From: Sphingobacteriales bacterium 16-39-50 | GTDB taxonomy: Bacteria; Bacteroidota; Bacteroidia; Sphingobacteriales; Sphingobacteriaceae | Direction of reading: 5' to 3' | Assembly (NCBI GenBank): GCA_002257025.1 | Contig: NCHA01000003.1 | Location: 124,001 to 188,000, forward strand | Length of the DNA stretch: 64,000 nucleotides | Part shown: positions 1-8,029 of the stretch, in pieces | Layout of the letters: every line of letters starts with the position of its first letter | How positions within the stretch are numbered: position 1 is the stretch's first letter | Notes under the pieces: model-generated | The model's database searches: none | What the model was told of the DNA's origin: nothing | What the model saw: only the letters and a program-made list of their open reading frames with translations | Made by a program: the position numbers and the translations under genes

Positions 1-111
1 AAGCGGAAGGCTTATTGCTATAGGTTTGAGGTTTTTACAGTGAACTGACCTGTAAGGCCAGTGATTCAAACTTAAATAGCTTATCTTTCAATTTAGTGGA
101 GAATTCAGCCC

Positions 112-2244
112 ATGCAGATATCCAAAAAACAGTATAAAATTATCCGTATTGTATCAATCAGCCTTCTGGGACTGGTATTGATTGGGGGTGCTATTGCATA
201 CACAAAACGAGAGGCATTACTCAACACTGCCATCAAAAAGGCGATCAGCAAGGCTGATAAAGAGTACGATCTGGAACTTAAAATAGAAAGTGCGGGCTTT
301 GTCGGCTTAAGCAGCGTCAGTTTTAAGAATATTACGGTGGTTCCCCGTGGCCGCGATAGCCTTGCCCGGATACTAAACTTCCGCGTAGGTGTTAAGCTAT
401 TCCCTTTAATTTTGGGAGATATCAAACTTTCAGAAATCAAACTCGATCGGGGAATAGTCAATCTGGTAAAAAGGGACTCTGTAAGTAATTTTGATTTTAT
501 TTTTAGAAAAAAGAAATCGGATGAACCGGAGGAAAAGACTGAAATGGATCTTGGCAGGCTCGCAAACAGCCTCATAAACCAATTATTATACAAAATCCCT
601 GACGACATGGATATCAGGGATTTTGAGATTAAATTCAGAGACGATTCGGGCTCGGTCAGTTTATTCACCCGCAGTGCAACTATTGATGATGGTAATGTGA
701 ATTCAACCATTTTAGTGAACAGAAATGAGTCAGTTTGGCACGTGGAAGGAACTGTAGACCCCGGGGACAAACAACTGGATCTGAAACTTTTCGCAGATAA
801 TAAAAAAGTAGAACTTCCCTATCTCGAGAAAAGATTCGGTCTCAAACTGAACTTCGATACTGCAATGACCGAAATGAGAGGAGTTAACCGAAGCGGAAGT
901 CAGCTGGAAGTGAATGGATCCTGGAGGGTTAAAAACCTACTGGTCAACCATTCAAGGATAGCCGGGAATGACATTATTGTTCCTGATGCCTCTCTTGATG
1001 CAGACATGGTGTTTGGGAAGAACTTTGTTGCAATTGACAGCACTTCTACTATCCATCTCAAAAATATTCAGATACATCCCTTCATAAAATATACGCTTAG
1101 CCCATCAAAAATTTATGAGCTGAAACTTCATACCGAAGAGCTTGACGCACAGGAGATAATGAATTCATTTCCTAAGGGTCTCTTTGAATCTTTGGATGGA
1201 ATACAGGTAGCTGGAAAACTGCAATACAATCTCGATTTTTACCTTGATTCTCAAAATCCGGATAGTGTAATTTTTAATTCAAGATTGAGGAATGAGGGAT
1301 TCAAGGTTCTAAAATGGGGTAAAACCAATATCCAAAAGATCAACAGTACCTTCGTCTATACCCCCTATGAGTACGGGAAACCAATGCGGGATATAATTAT
1401 CGGACCTGAGAACCCGAATTTTGTACCGATCGATCAGATCAGTCCCAATTTAAAGAGTGCCCTACTCACGGCAGAAGATCCCTCATTTTATAGTCATAAT
1501 GGCTTTGTAGAGGCATCCATTCGAAGTTCCATTATAACTAATTTTAAAGCAAAGGCATTCAAAAGAGGGGGAAGTACAATTTCGATGCAGCTTGCAAAGA
1601 ATGTTTACCTGAACCGGCAAAAAACCCTGGCCAGAAAGATTGAGGAGATCCTTATTGTCTGGATCATGGAAAGCGGCAAGCTTTCAACCAAACAAAGAAT
1701 GTTTGAAACCTATCTCAACCTGATCGAGTGGGGAAGAAATGTATATGGAATTGGGGAAGCATCCAGGTACTATTTTGATAAGCATCCTTCAGAACTCAGC
1801 CTTGGTGAGGGAATTTTTCTGGCAAGCATTGTTCCAAGACCAAAATCAGGACTTTACAGGTTTGAAGGAGATGGCAGCTTGAGGTCAGGACTTTCATCTT
1901 ATTTCAATTTTATTGGAGGAATAATGGCCAGACGTGGCCTGACTGCAGCGGACAGCACCGGTTATGGCTTCTGGGATGTCAGGTTGAAGGAAAGTCTGAG
2001 ATCAGGAATACCCCTTAATGACTCCCTAATTGTTGATAGTCTTCTGATCGATGATGTGTCAGAGGATAAGGATACATTTCTGCAGGAGATTTTTGGCAGG
2101 AGAAAGCCGGATACGGTTCATGTTAAAGAACTTAATAAGTTAAAAATAACACCCAAAGACACAGGTGTAATAAATATTCCAAGCCGGAAAGAAAGAAGGG
2201 AGCAGCGGAAAAGTGAGCGGGATTCAAAAAATAAAAATCAATAA
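112..2244 (+). CDS. GT51 peptidoglycan transglycosylase domain protein with AsmA-like N-terminal region
   Basis: Predicted envelope glycosyltransferase that polymerises lipid II into glycan strands. One membrane segment (about residues 10-29) anchors the 710-aa protein. Residues about 40-430 look like an AsmA/DUF748-type beta-rich periplasmic region. The GT51 domain follows: E455-D-x-x-F-x-x-H-x-G with the presumed catalytic Glu, R-G-G-S-T near 485-489, and the LNxxEWGRNVYGIGEASRYYF stretch near 540. No transpeptidase domain follows; the C-terminus is a short charged tail ending at about residue 710. It is therefore not a classical bifunctional PBP1. hpt starts 27 nt downstream. The GT51 call is firm; the AsmA-like label and in vivo role are inferred. 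Confidence 0.88.
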   Translation: MQISKKQYKIIRIVSISLLGLVLIGGAIAYTKREALLNTAIKKAISKADKEYDLELKIESAGFVGLSSVSFKNITVVPRGRDSLARILNFRVGVKLFPLILGDIKLSEIKLDRGIVNLVKRDSVSNFDFIFRKKKSDEPEEKTEMDLGRLANSLINQLLYKIPDDMDIRDFEIKFRDDSGSVSLFTRSATIDDGNVNSTILVNRNESVWHVEGTVDPGDKQLDLKLFADNKKVELPYLEKRFGLKLNFDTAMTEMRGVNRSGSQLEVNGSWRVKNLLVNHSRIAGNDIIVPDASLDADMVFGKNFVAIDSTSTIHLKNIQIHPFIKYTLSPSKIYELKLHTEELDAQEIMNSFPKGLFESLDGIQVAGKLQYNLDFYLDSQNPDSVIFNSRLRNEGFKVLKWGKTNIQKINSTFVYTPYEYGKPMRDIIIGPENPNFVPIDQISPNLKSALLTAEDPSFYSHNGFVEASIRSSIITNFKAKAFKRGGSTISMQLAKNVYLNRQKTLARKIEEILIVWIMESGKLSTKQRMFETYLNLIEWGRNVYGIGEASRYYFDKHPSELSLGEGIFLASIVPRPKSGLYRFEGDGSLRSGLSSYFNFIGGIMARRGLTAADSTGYGFWDVRLKESLRSGIPLNDSLIVDSLLIDDVSEDKDTFLQEIFGRRKPDTVHVKELNKLKITPKDTGVINIPSRKERREQRKSERDSKNKNQ

Positions 2245-2271
2245 TAGAACCCTTATATCTAAATTTATACC

Positions 2272-2823
2272 ATGAGGATAGAAATTGATGAGAAGAACTT
2301 TGAACTGATGCTGGAATTGGATCAGATCGAAAAGCGAATCCGTTTATTGGGTATCCAGTTAAATGTAGATTTTGAAAACCGGACACCGGTATTTGTTGGC
2401 GTATTAAATGGGAGCTTCATCTTCCTCGCTGATCTGATGAAAGAGATCAACATTGCCTCCGAGGTAACTTTTGTGAAAGTATCATCCTATAAGGGAGATA
2501 AAAGCAGCGGAAAAATTAAAGAAGAGCTGGGCCTGCAAATGTCATTGAAAGACAGAGATGTGATACTGGTGGAAGATATCGTAGATAGCGGAAAAACCCT
2601 TCGTTATCTGCTGGATATGATGTACAAAGAGAAACCTGCTTCCATCAATGTATGTACCCTGCTAATGAAGCCTAAATCATTAAAAACAAAATTTGATGAG
2701 ATTTGTTATGTAGGCTTTGAAATACCCGATGACTTTGTGGTTGGATTCGGGCTTGATTACAATGGATTGGGAAGAAACCTCAATGATATTTACAGAGCAG
2801 TATCAACGACAGAAATTAAATAA
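2272..2823 (+). CDS. hpt: Hypoxanthine phosphoribosyltransferase
   Basis: Purine salvage enzyme converting hypoxanthine (and probably guanine) plus PRPP to the nucleotide in the cytoplasm. The 183-aa length is usual for the family. The PRPP-binding loop is VILVEDIVDSGKTL near residues 88-101, and the FVGFGLDYNGLGRN stretch near the C-terminus is the base-binding end typical of bacterial HPRTs. The ATG follows a TAAATTTA box by only 4 nt, suggesting a near-leaderless start, although cotranscription from the upstream gene (27 nt gap) is also possible. Confidence 0.92.
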   Translation: MRIEIDEKNFELMLELDQIEKRIRLLGIQLNVDFENRTPVFVGVLNGSFIFLADLMKEINIASEVTFVKVSSYKGDKSSGKIKEELGLQMSLKDRDVILVEDIVDSGKTLRYLLDMMYKEKPASINVCTLLMKPKSLKTKFDEICYVGFEIPDDFVVGFGLDYNGLGRNLNDIYRAVSTTEIK

Positions 2824-2852
2824 GTCACCAAGCCCCTTTAAATCTAAAATCG

Positions 2853-2860
2853 TAATTTCG
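2853..2860 (+). promoter_or_regulatory. Candidate -7 box (TAATTTCG) of the phosphatidylserine decarboxylase gene
   Basis: TAATTTCG resembles the Bacteroidota -7 consensus TAnnTTTG with one mismatch and lies 7 nt before the ATG at 2868. I found no clear -33 TTTG element, so confidence is low. Confidence 0.3.
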
Positions 2861-2867
2861 CAGCGAA

Positions 2868-3545
2868 ATGAGCTATAAAAAAATGACTATTCACAAAGAA
2901 GGCTATACATCCATAGCACTTTGTATTCTATTTATATTCGTCTTAAATGCTGTTATTAATTTTCTCCTTCCCGAAACCTTATGGTTCCGCTGGATAATTT
3001 ACATCCTTTCCTTTGCCTTGTTTATTATTATTCTTCAGTTCTTCAGAAACCCATACATTGAGGTCATAAAGAATGATAATCATGTAATTTGCCCGGCAGA
3101 TGGCAAGGTGGTGGTCATTGAGGAAACGGAAGAATCCGAATATTTAAAAGACAGAAGAATCCAGGTATCTGTATTTATGTCGCCGATAAATGTTCATGTT
3201 AACAGAAATCCAATTTCCGGAATCGTAAAATATTTCAAGTATCATCCCGGAAAATTTCTGGTAGCATGGCATCCTAAATCATCTACAGAAAATGAACGTA
3301 CGACTGTAGTTATTGAAAATAATCAGGGAGTATCCGTTTTGTTCCGCCAAATAGCTGGAGCACTGGCAAGAAGAATTGTATGCTATTCAAAAGAAGGTGA
3401 GCAGGCCGAACAGGGAGAGGAGTTCGGCTTTATAAAATTTGGTTCTAGAGTTGACGTTTTCTTACCTTTGGGAACAGAAATAAAAGTCGGATTGGGAGAA
3501 GTAGTAAAAGGCGGAATCACCGTTCTGGCTCATTTAAAGAAATAA
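2868..3545 (+). CDS. psd: Phosphatidylserine decarboxylase family protein
   Basis: Membrane enzyme making phosphatidylethanolamine from phosphatidylserine. It belongs to the short (225 aa) Psd family common in Bacteroidota. Two hydrophobic segments (about 15-33 and 42-59) precede the catalytic domain. The pro-enzyme self-cleavage site is Gly192-Ser193 in KFGSRVDVFLP, where Ser would become the pyruvoyl group. The SVFMSPINVHVNRNPISG stretch (about 101-118) carries the conserved His of the family. It follows hpt by 44 nt and precedes a small secreted peptide by 16 nt. cdsA, the other phospholipid gene, is at 41.4 kb. Confidence 0.9.
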   Translation: MSYKKMTIHKEGYTSIALCILFIFVLNAVINFLLPETLWFRWIIYILSFALFIIILQFFRNPYIEVIKNDNHVICPADGKVVVIEETEESEYLKDRRIQVSVFMSPINVHVNRNPISGIVKYFKYHPGKFLVAWHPKSSTENERTTVVIENNQGVSVLFRQIAGALARRIVCYSKEGEQAEQGEEFGFIKFGSRVDVFLPLGTEIKVGLGEVVKGGITVLAHLKK

Positions 3546-3561
3546 ATTAACCAATATAAAC

Positions 3562-3759
3562 ATGAAAAAGTTATCAGGATTTTTAGCAATCGCATTCCTT
3601 GCAGGAATATTATCTCTAAGTGCTCAGGACCAGCCAAAACAAGACAAAAAAGCGGCAGGAAAAAAAGAAAGCAAAATGTGTGGTAAGGATTGTAAAATGA
3701 GCTGTTGCAAATCTAAAACATCAGAGAAAGATACCAAAGCACCTGAGAAAAAGAACTAG
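3562..3759 (+). CDS. Small secreted Lys/Cys-rich peptide of unknown function
   Basis: I do not recognise a family. The 65-aa product has a classical signal peptide (residues 1-21, cleavage probably after SLSA), leaving about 44 residues that are very rich in Lys and Asp/Glu. Four cysteines form C40-x3-C44-x3-C48-C49, which could bind a metal or form disulfides in the periplasm. It is 16 nt behind psd and is directly followed by an intrinsic terminator, so it is the last gene of that unit. The real-gene call rests on the clean signal peptide, the position and the terminator. Confidence 0.68.
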   Translation: MKKLSGFLAIAFLAGILSLSAQDQPKQDKKAAGKKESKMCGKDCKMSCCKSKTSEKDTKAPEKKN

Positions 3760-3778
3760 TTTTATTAAAAAAACGGGA

Positions 3779-3808
3779 AACCGGTCTTATTCAGGCCGGT
3801 TTTTTTTA
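3779..3808 (+). terminator. Rho-independent terminator after the psd/Cys-peptide unit
   Basis: Stem AACCGGTC / GGCCGGTT (3779-3786 with 3794-3801, one G-T pair), 7-nt loop, then eight T residues broken by one A. It lies 20 nt after the stop at 3759. Confidence 0.85.
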
Positions 3809-4030
3809 TTCCATTTATTTTATAAAATGAGTTTAGATTCATATCTATGGAGTAATTAAGTTCTGTATCAGTAGAAAAGGTAAGTTCTACATATTTGAAA
3901 GCAAGCCCCCGCTTTGCGCTCATACCCACAGGCCTTAACCACAGGCCGGTATCCGCTACAATCGGGTTTAAGAACATCAGAAACTGCTATTAAAGCCGGA
4001 TATACCCATAATCAGATCACAAAGGATATA

Positions 4031-5191
4031 TTAAACTATTCCGGCTCCACCAGCAGGTTTTTCACCGACATATTCGTGGAAAACAGTTTGCGAAGGAAAT
4101 GCAAAATCAGCTCCATTCTCCGCCACAATTGCCATAATCTTATAGTTTAAATCCTGACGAATACGCATATATTCGTTGTAATCAACTATTTGAATAAAAT
4201 AAAGTACCTGTATGTTCAAAGAAGAATCTCCAAAAGAATCGAAAGTAACGAGGGTATCATCACTGGTTGCAGGATGATCATTTACAACTTTTTGCACCTC
4301 TTCCGAAATCTTCCTCATTACTTCAGCAGAGGTATCGTATCTGAGTCCGATATTGAATTTCATCCGCCGGAGATTCCGAAGACTTAAATTTTCAAGAGGA
4401 CTGTCGACCATTTTCTTATTGGGAATAATGACCAGAGTTTTGTCCAGAGTTCGAATCACCGTGCTTCTGAACCCAACCTTCTCAACTGTGCCTTCAAACT
4501 TATCGATCCTGACCAGATCGCCAACAAGGAAAGGCTTGTCGGCAAAGATGGTAAATGACCCCAGAAGATTCTGAAGGCTATCCTGAGCGGCCAGAGCCAC
4601 CGCAATACCTCCAATACCAAGACCGGCTATAATTGTAGCCACATTGAGGTTGAACACAGATCCCAGTACCACGAAAAAAGCAAAGATGACGGTTACAATC
4701 TTAGAAAGTTCCTTAATAAAAGGGACCATCTGATCATCCGATTTGGATAAGGTTAATGAAGCCTTGTACTTAAATACATGAGCCACAAAATCTATAATTC
4801 TTAACAGAATCCAGAAAGCTGAGATAATAAAAAGCAGTAAAAACAACTTATCAACTACCTGTACGACTTTTAACTCATAAAGATTGGGGACATTATTAAT
4901 GAGACTTGTCCTCCTGAATATTACTTCATTAAGTGGATAATTTAACTGATTGACAGACAGATATATAATAACAAGAATGATGAGAAACTCGACAGGCTTT
5001 AAAAGCATTTCAATAAATACCTTAGGCTCTGTATCAGGCTCAATTCTCTTGAATAACATGAACATCATTCTGTTCAATAATCTTGAGAAAACCCGTTTAA
5101 ATAATAATCCAAAAAGCAGAATAGCAGAAAAATACAGATAGTTTCTAAGGCTGTTTCCAAAAAATATTTGTTCGAGAAACTCGGTATTCAT
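4031..5191 (-). CDS. Small-conductance mechanosensitive channel family protein (MscS)
   Basis: Inner-membrane channel that opens on membrane tension to release osmolytes. The 386-aa protein has about four to five hydrophobic segments in its first half (near residues 18-30, 70-82, 115-130, 165-190). The pore-helix signature AGLGIGGIAVALAAQDSLQNLLGS (in the interval of roughly 188-212) with its Gly/Ala pattern is clear. The MscS beta domain (DKPFLVGDLVRI, then GTVEKVGFRSTVIRT) follows, and then the alpha/beta C-terminal domain. It stands alone between rplS and the psd unit. The 181-bp gap to rplS holds the rplS terminator and a degenerate purine-rich repeat. Confidence 0.93.
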   Translation of the reverse strand: MNTEFLEQIFFGNSLRNYLYFSAILLFGLLFKRVFSRLLNRMMFMLFKRIEPDTEPKVFIEMLLKPVEFLIILVIIYLSVNQLNYPLNEVIFRRTSLINNVPNLYELKVVQVVDKLFLLLFIISAFWILLRIIDFVAHVFKYKASLTLSKSDDQMVPFIKELSKIVTVIFAFFVVLGSVFNLNVATIIAGLGIGGIAVALAAQDSLQNLLGSFTIFADKPFLVGDLVRIDKFEGTVEKVGFRSTVIRTLDKTLVIIPNKKMVDSPLENLSLRNLRRMKFNIGLRYDTSAEVMRKISEEVQKVVNDHPATSDDTLVTFDSFGDSSLNIQVLYFIQIVDYNEYMRIRQDLNYKIMAIVAENGADFAFPSQTVFHEYVGEKPAGGAGIV

Positions 5192-5201
5192 GATATATAA
5201 A

Positions 5202-5240
5202 TTAGCAAATGAGAGAATGAGTAAATGAGCAAATTGATAT
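5202..5240. repeat. Short degenerate purine-rich repeat (AAATGAG units)
   Basis: Four imperfect copies of an AATGAG/AATGAGC word follow one another just upstream of the MscS start. A similar GAGATATGAG-type run lies at 6552-6590 upstream of trmD. Confidence 0.45.
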
Positions 5241-5323
5241 CTCTTTCCATTTAAAAATAATAGAATAAAGCGGGATATAATTAATATTCGCCCTTTTTAT
5301 AGCATTCAAAAAAGCTTACAAAC

Positions 5324-5354
5324 AAAAAAGCCTCCCGGAGATGATCCGGGAGGC
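5324..5354 (-). terminator. Rho-independent terminator after rplS
   Basis: On the minus strand a 9-bp stem GCCTCCCGG / CCGGGAGGC (5330-5338 with 5346-5354) is followed by six T residues (5324-5329). It lies 18 nt past the rplS stop. Confidence 0.88.
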
Positions 5355-5372
5355 AATAAACCTATAAAAAAA

Positions 5373-5720
5373 TTACACTCTTTTAGACTTGATACGAGCA
5401 GCCTTACCGGTAAGTTCACGCAGGTAGAACAATTTCGCTCTGCGAACTTTTCCATGACTGTTTACGTCAATTTTATCGATGTTAGGGGAATTAACAGGGA
5501 AGATACGCTCTACACCCACTCCGTTTGACATTTTACGAACTGTAAAAGTCTCATTCACACCCACACTATTACGCTGGATAACAACACCCTGATAGATCTG
5601 GATACGTTCTTTATTTCCTTCGCGAATTTTATAGTGAACACTAACTGTATCACCAGCTTTGAATGCAGGAACTTGCTTTTTAACTGCTGCCTGCTCTTCA
5701 ACAAATTTTACTAAATCCAT
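5373..5720 (-). CDS. rplS: 50S ribosomal protein L19
   Basis: L19 of the large ribosomal subunit, located at the subunit interface. 115 aa, the usual length. Recognisable blocks are the early [19 protein letters not shown], then [21 protein letters not shown] and [16 protein letters not shown], with a basic C-terminus ([20 protein letters not shown]). It lies 145 nt downstream of trmD on the same strand. The usual partners rpsP and rimM are 13 kb away at 19.0-20.3 kb. Confidence 0.97.
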   Translation of the reverse strand: MDLVKFVEEQAAVKKQVPAFKAGDTVSVHYKIREGNKERIQIYQGVVIQRNSVGVNETFTVRKMSNGVGVERIFPVNSPNIDKIDVNSHGKVRRAKLFYLRELTGKAARIKSKRV

Positions 5721-5865
5721 GATTTTAAGCTCTTAAAGTCGATTTTTAGCCCGTAAAAATCGGACTGCAATATTAGGAAAAATTTTTTACTTAAAAAAGT
5801 TTGTTCTGATATTTTTCCATTTTTATTTATCCGGCCACACCTTTCAAAGAGGATAAAAGCACATT

Positions 5866-6540
5866 TTATTCCAGCAAATCAGGGCGGCGCTTTTTAGTGC
5901 GCTCCAGAGCCTGCTCATGCCTCCATTCATTAATAGCTGCCTCATGCCCGCTTAACAGAATATCAGGCACCTTATGCCCCTGCCAATCGGCCGGACGGGT
6001 ATAGACAGGTGCGTCAAGCAACTCTCCCTGAAAAGAATCGGATAAGGCGGATGTTTCGTCGTTCAATACACCCGGCAATAACCTTACAATACTATCGACT
6101 AAAACAGCAGCAGGTAATTCACCTCCCGAAAGAACATAATCCCCGATTGAAATTTCCCTGGTCACAAAAATATCTCTTATCCTCTGGTCGATGCCTTTGT
6201 AATGACCTGCGAGAATAATCACATTTTTATTATCAGAAAGTTCATTGGCCATACTCTGATTGAGTGTCTCACCATCGGGTGTCATAAAAATGATCTCATC
6301 ATATTCACGCTCTGATCTCAGCTTTTCAATGCAGTTTGCAAAGGGCTCGATACTCATCACCATTCCACTGCCACCACCATACTGGTAATCGTCAACAGAC
6401 TTTTGCTTGTTGCTTGAATAATCCCGAAGATTATGTACATGGATTTCGGCAAGTCCCTTCTTTTGAGCCCTCTGTAAAATAGAATGGGCAAAAGGACTTT
6501 GAAGCAGGTCGGGCAATACGGTAATGATATCGAAACGCAT
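5866..6540 (-). CDS. trmD: tRNA (guanine-N1-)-methyltransferase
   Basis: SPOUT-family enzyme that methylates G37 of tRNAs, preventing frameshifting. I start it at 6540 ([15 protein letters not shown]), giving 224 aa. An upstream in-frame ATG at 6618 would add 26 non-conserved residues read from repeat-like intergenic DNA. Visible motifs are the [12 protein letters not shown]-proximal loop, [14 protein letters not shown], and the trefoil-knot loop [20 protein letters not shown] perfect TATCTTTG box sits 4 nt before this ATG, supporting the short start and a near-leaderless mRNA. Confidence 0.95.
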   Translation of the reverse strand: MRFDIITVLPDLLQSPFAHSILQRAQKKGLAEIHVHNLRDYSSNKQKSVDDYQYGGGSGMVMSIEPFANCIEKLRSEREYDEIIFMTPDGETLNQSMANELSDNKNVIILAGHYKGIDQRIRDIFVTREISIGDYVLSGGELPAAVLVDSIVRLLPGVLNDETSALSDSFQGELLDAPVYTRPADWQGHKVPDILLSGHEAAINEWRHEQALERTKKRRPDLLE

Positions 6541-6544
6541 GATG

Positions 6545-6552
6545 CAAAGATA
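6545..6552 (-). promoter_or_regulatory. Candidate -7 box (TATCTTTG) of trmD
   Basis: Minus-strand TATCTTTG fits TAnnTTTG exactly and is separated from the trmD ATG by CATC. If used, transcription would begin at or next to the start codon. No -33 TTTG is obvious at the expected distance. Confidence 0.42.
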
Positions 6553-6681
6553 GGAAGGAGATATGAGATATGAGACAGGAGATGTGAGAAGCGGGGTAAA
6601 GCAGATAAAACCCGGCAATCGATAATAATCCTGACCGCATCACTCCAAAAATGAACTCGGCCAGGATTTTAATTTGATCAA

Positions 6682-7995
6682 TTATCCCTTTTTCATCTTA
6701 TTGATCCAGATCAGCGTACCAGTTACCGGCAGACTTGTAGCAATTAAACAGGCCAGAAAATAAATAATCTTGGAGAGCTTCCCATAAACATCACCCACAT
6801 GCAAAGCCTTTATGGAGTTGGAAACTCGTTCATTAAATGGTTTTTCTGAAAAGATCTCTGATTTAATCAATGCTGAAGTATATTGATCGAGATAGATCTT
6901 ATCTGCTGCAACAGGAGCGAAAAATCCAGTTTGGGTTTTATTTACCAATACAGCATCTGCAGAGTCGGCTGGAATACTGATAGTCAGATCACCTTGATAA
7001 TCAAGAACATTATTAGCTGATTTAATATGATCTGTAAGTAACACAGATTTTGTTGCATTCATGGCGGCAATATCTGATTTCGGGGTTTCGGGTTTCGGAG
7101 CACCTTCAGACTGGTAGGTTCCCAGCGACTTCCTCAGACCGGTTCTATACCATTCGAAAGACCATTGCGGACCGGTTATACCCATCAGGAATAAAAAAAT
7201 GCAACTATAAAAACCAAGGCTGTTATGAATATCATGATTTACCCGTTTCCAGTTTGCATTCCATTTTATTTTCAGACCCTGTTTCCAGCTTCTGATTTTT
7301 TGAGGAAACCAGATTATGATACCTGTAATGACTCCCAGGGTAAATAAAATTGTTGCGGTTCCACTAATATAGCTGCCCAGTTTCCGGTTAGGCAATTCCC
7401 CAATAAGTGGTTCTTCTATCCTGTCGAGTAATAACCAGCGATGTAAACTGAACATTATTTGCATAAATTCGGAAACAGCGTTTTTATCAGCACTGCTTCC
7501 CAGTATTTTTCCTGAATAGGGGTTTACCATATACTGAACTCCGCGTGGAGGAGGTCCCGGTTTTTCAACAGCTCCAGCTCCGGCTTTTCCCTTAGCTCTT
7601 TCGGGGACCGAGCCCTTACCTGCTTCTTCAGGTCTGGCAGATCCCTTTTCACCCTTTCTCTCTCCCGGCTTAGATTCTTCCGCTTTCCTGACAGTCAGCA
7701 CATAAGTTCTTTCAGGATCGGCCGGAATCTTAATACTGATTACTTTACCACCCGTTTCACGACCTACAGCCGCGATCAGTTCTTCTGGCGAAAGCCTTTG
7801 GGCATCTGCGGCATGGCTGACCTTGTAAAGTTCAGGGCTGGATAATTCTCTGATCTCCGTATTAAACACATAAATAGTTCCGCTTAGACAAATCAGCAAT
7901 ACAATGATACCACTGGGTAATCCGATCCACAGGTGGACGTCATTCAGGAATTTGCGCAGTTTAGGCCAGTTAGCTTCAGTTTTTCGTTGTTTCAT
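6682..7995 (-). CDS. PepSY-associated TM helix (PiuB-like) membrane protein
   Basis: Inner-membrane protein of the PepSY-TM family, commonly found beside siderophore receptors and thought to act as a reductase or helper in iron release. The 437 aa contain an N-terminal helix (about 23-45) after a cytoplasmic WPKLRKFLNDVHLWIGLPSG start, a PepSY domain, TM segments near 215-235, 265-285 and 405-430, and the conserved HRWLL and NHDIHNSLGFY histidine stretches. A Lys/Glu/Gly/Pro-rich stretch of about 50 residues (roughly 105-153) interrupts the first PepSY region. It starts 34 nt after the TonB-dependent receptor and is almost certainly its operon partner under the same iron control. Confidence 0.87.
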   Translation of the reverse strand: MKQRKTEANWPKLRKFLNDVHLWIGLPSGIIVLLICLSGTIYVFNTEIRELSSPELYKVSHAADAQRLSPEELIAAVGRETGGKVISIKIPADPERTYVLTVRKAEESKPGERKGEKGSARPEEAGKGSVPERAKGKAGAGAVEKPGPPPRGVQYMVNPYSGKILGSSADKNAVSEFMQIMFSLHRWLLLDRIEEPLIGELPNRKLGSYISGTATILFTLGVITGIIIWFPQKIRSWKQGLKIKWNANWKRVNHDIHNSLGFYSCIFLFLMGITGPQWSFEWYRTGLRKSLGTYQSEGAPKPETPKSDIAAMNATKSVLLTDHIKSANNVLDYQGDLTISIPADSADAVLVNKTQTGFFAPVAADKIYLDQYTSALIKSEIFSEKPFNERVSNSIKALHVGDVYGKLSKIIYFLACLIATSLPVTGTLIWINKMKKG

Positions 7996-8029
7996 TGATT
8001 TTTTGGCTATATCCTATCCCCAAAAGGAA

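Noticed and set aside
735-741. CACGTGG in the first gene as a further parS half-site.
   Set aside because: Flanks do not match the TGTT/AACA arms of parS and there is no palindrome.
105-770. Long minus-strand frame over the start of the transglycosylase gene.
   Set aside because: Composition is Ser/Leu/Arg-rich as expected for a shadow of the + gene; no family features.
4440-4460. GAGTTCGAATC sequence resembling a tRNA T-loop.
   Set aside because: It lies inside the MscS gene and no cloverleaf partner arms are present.
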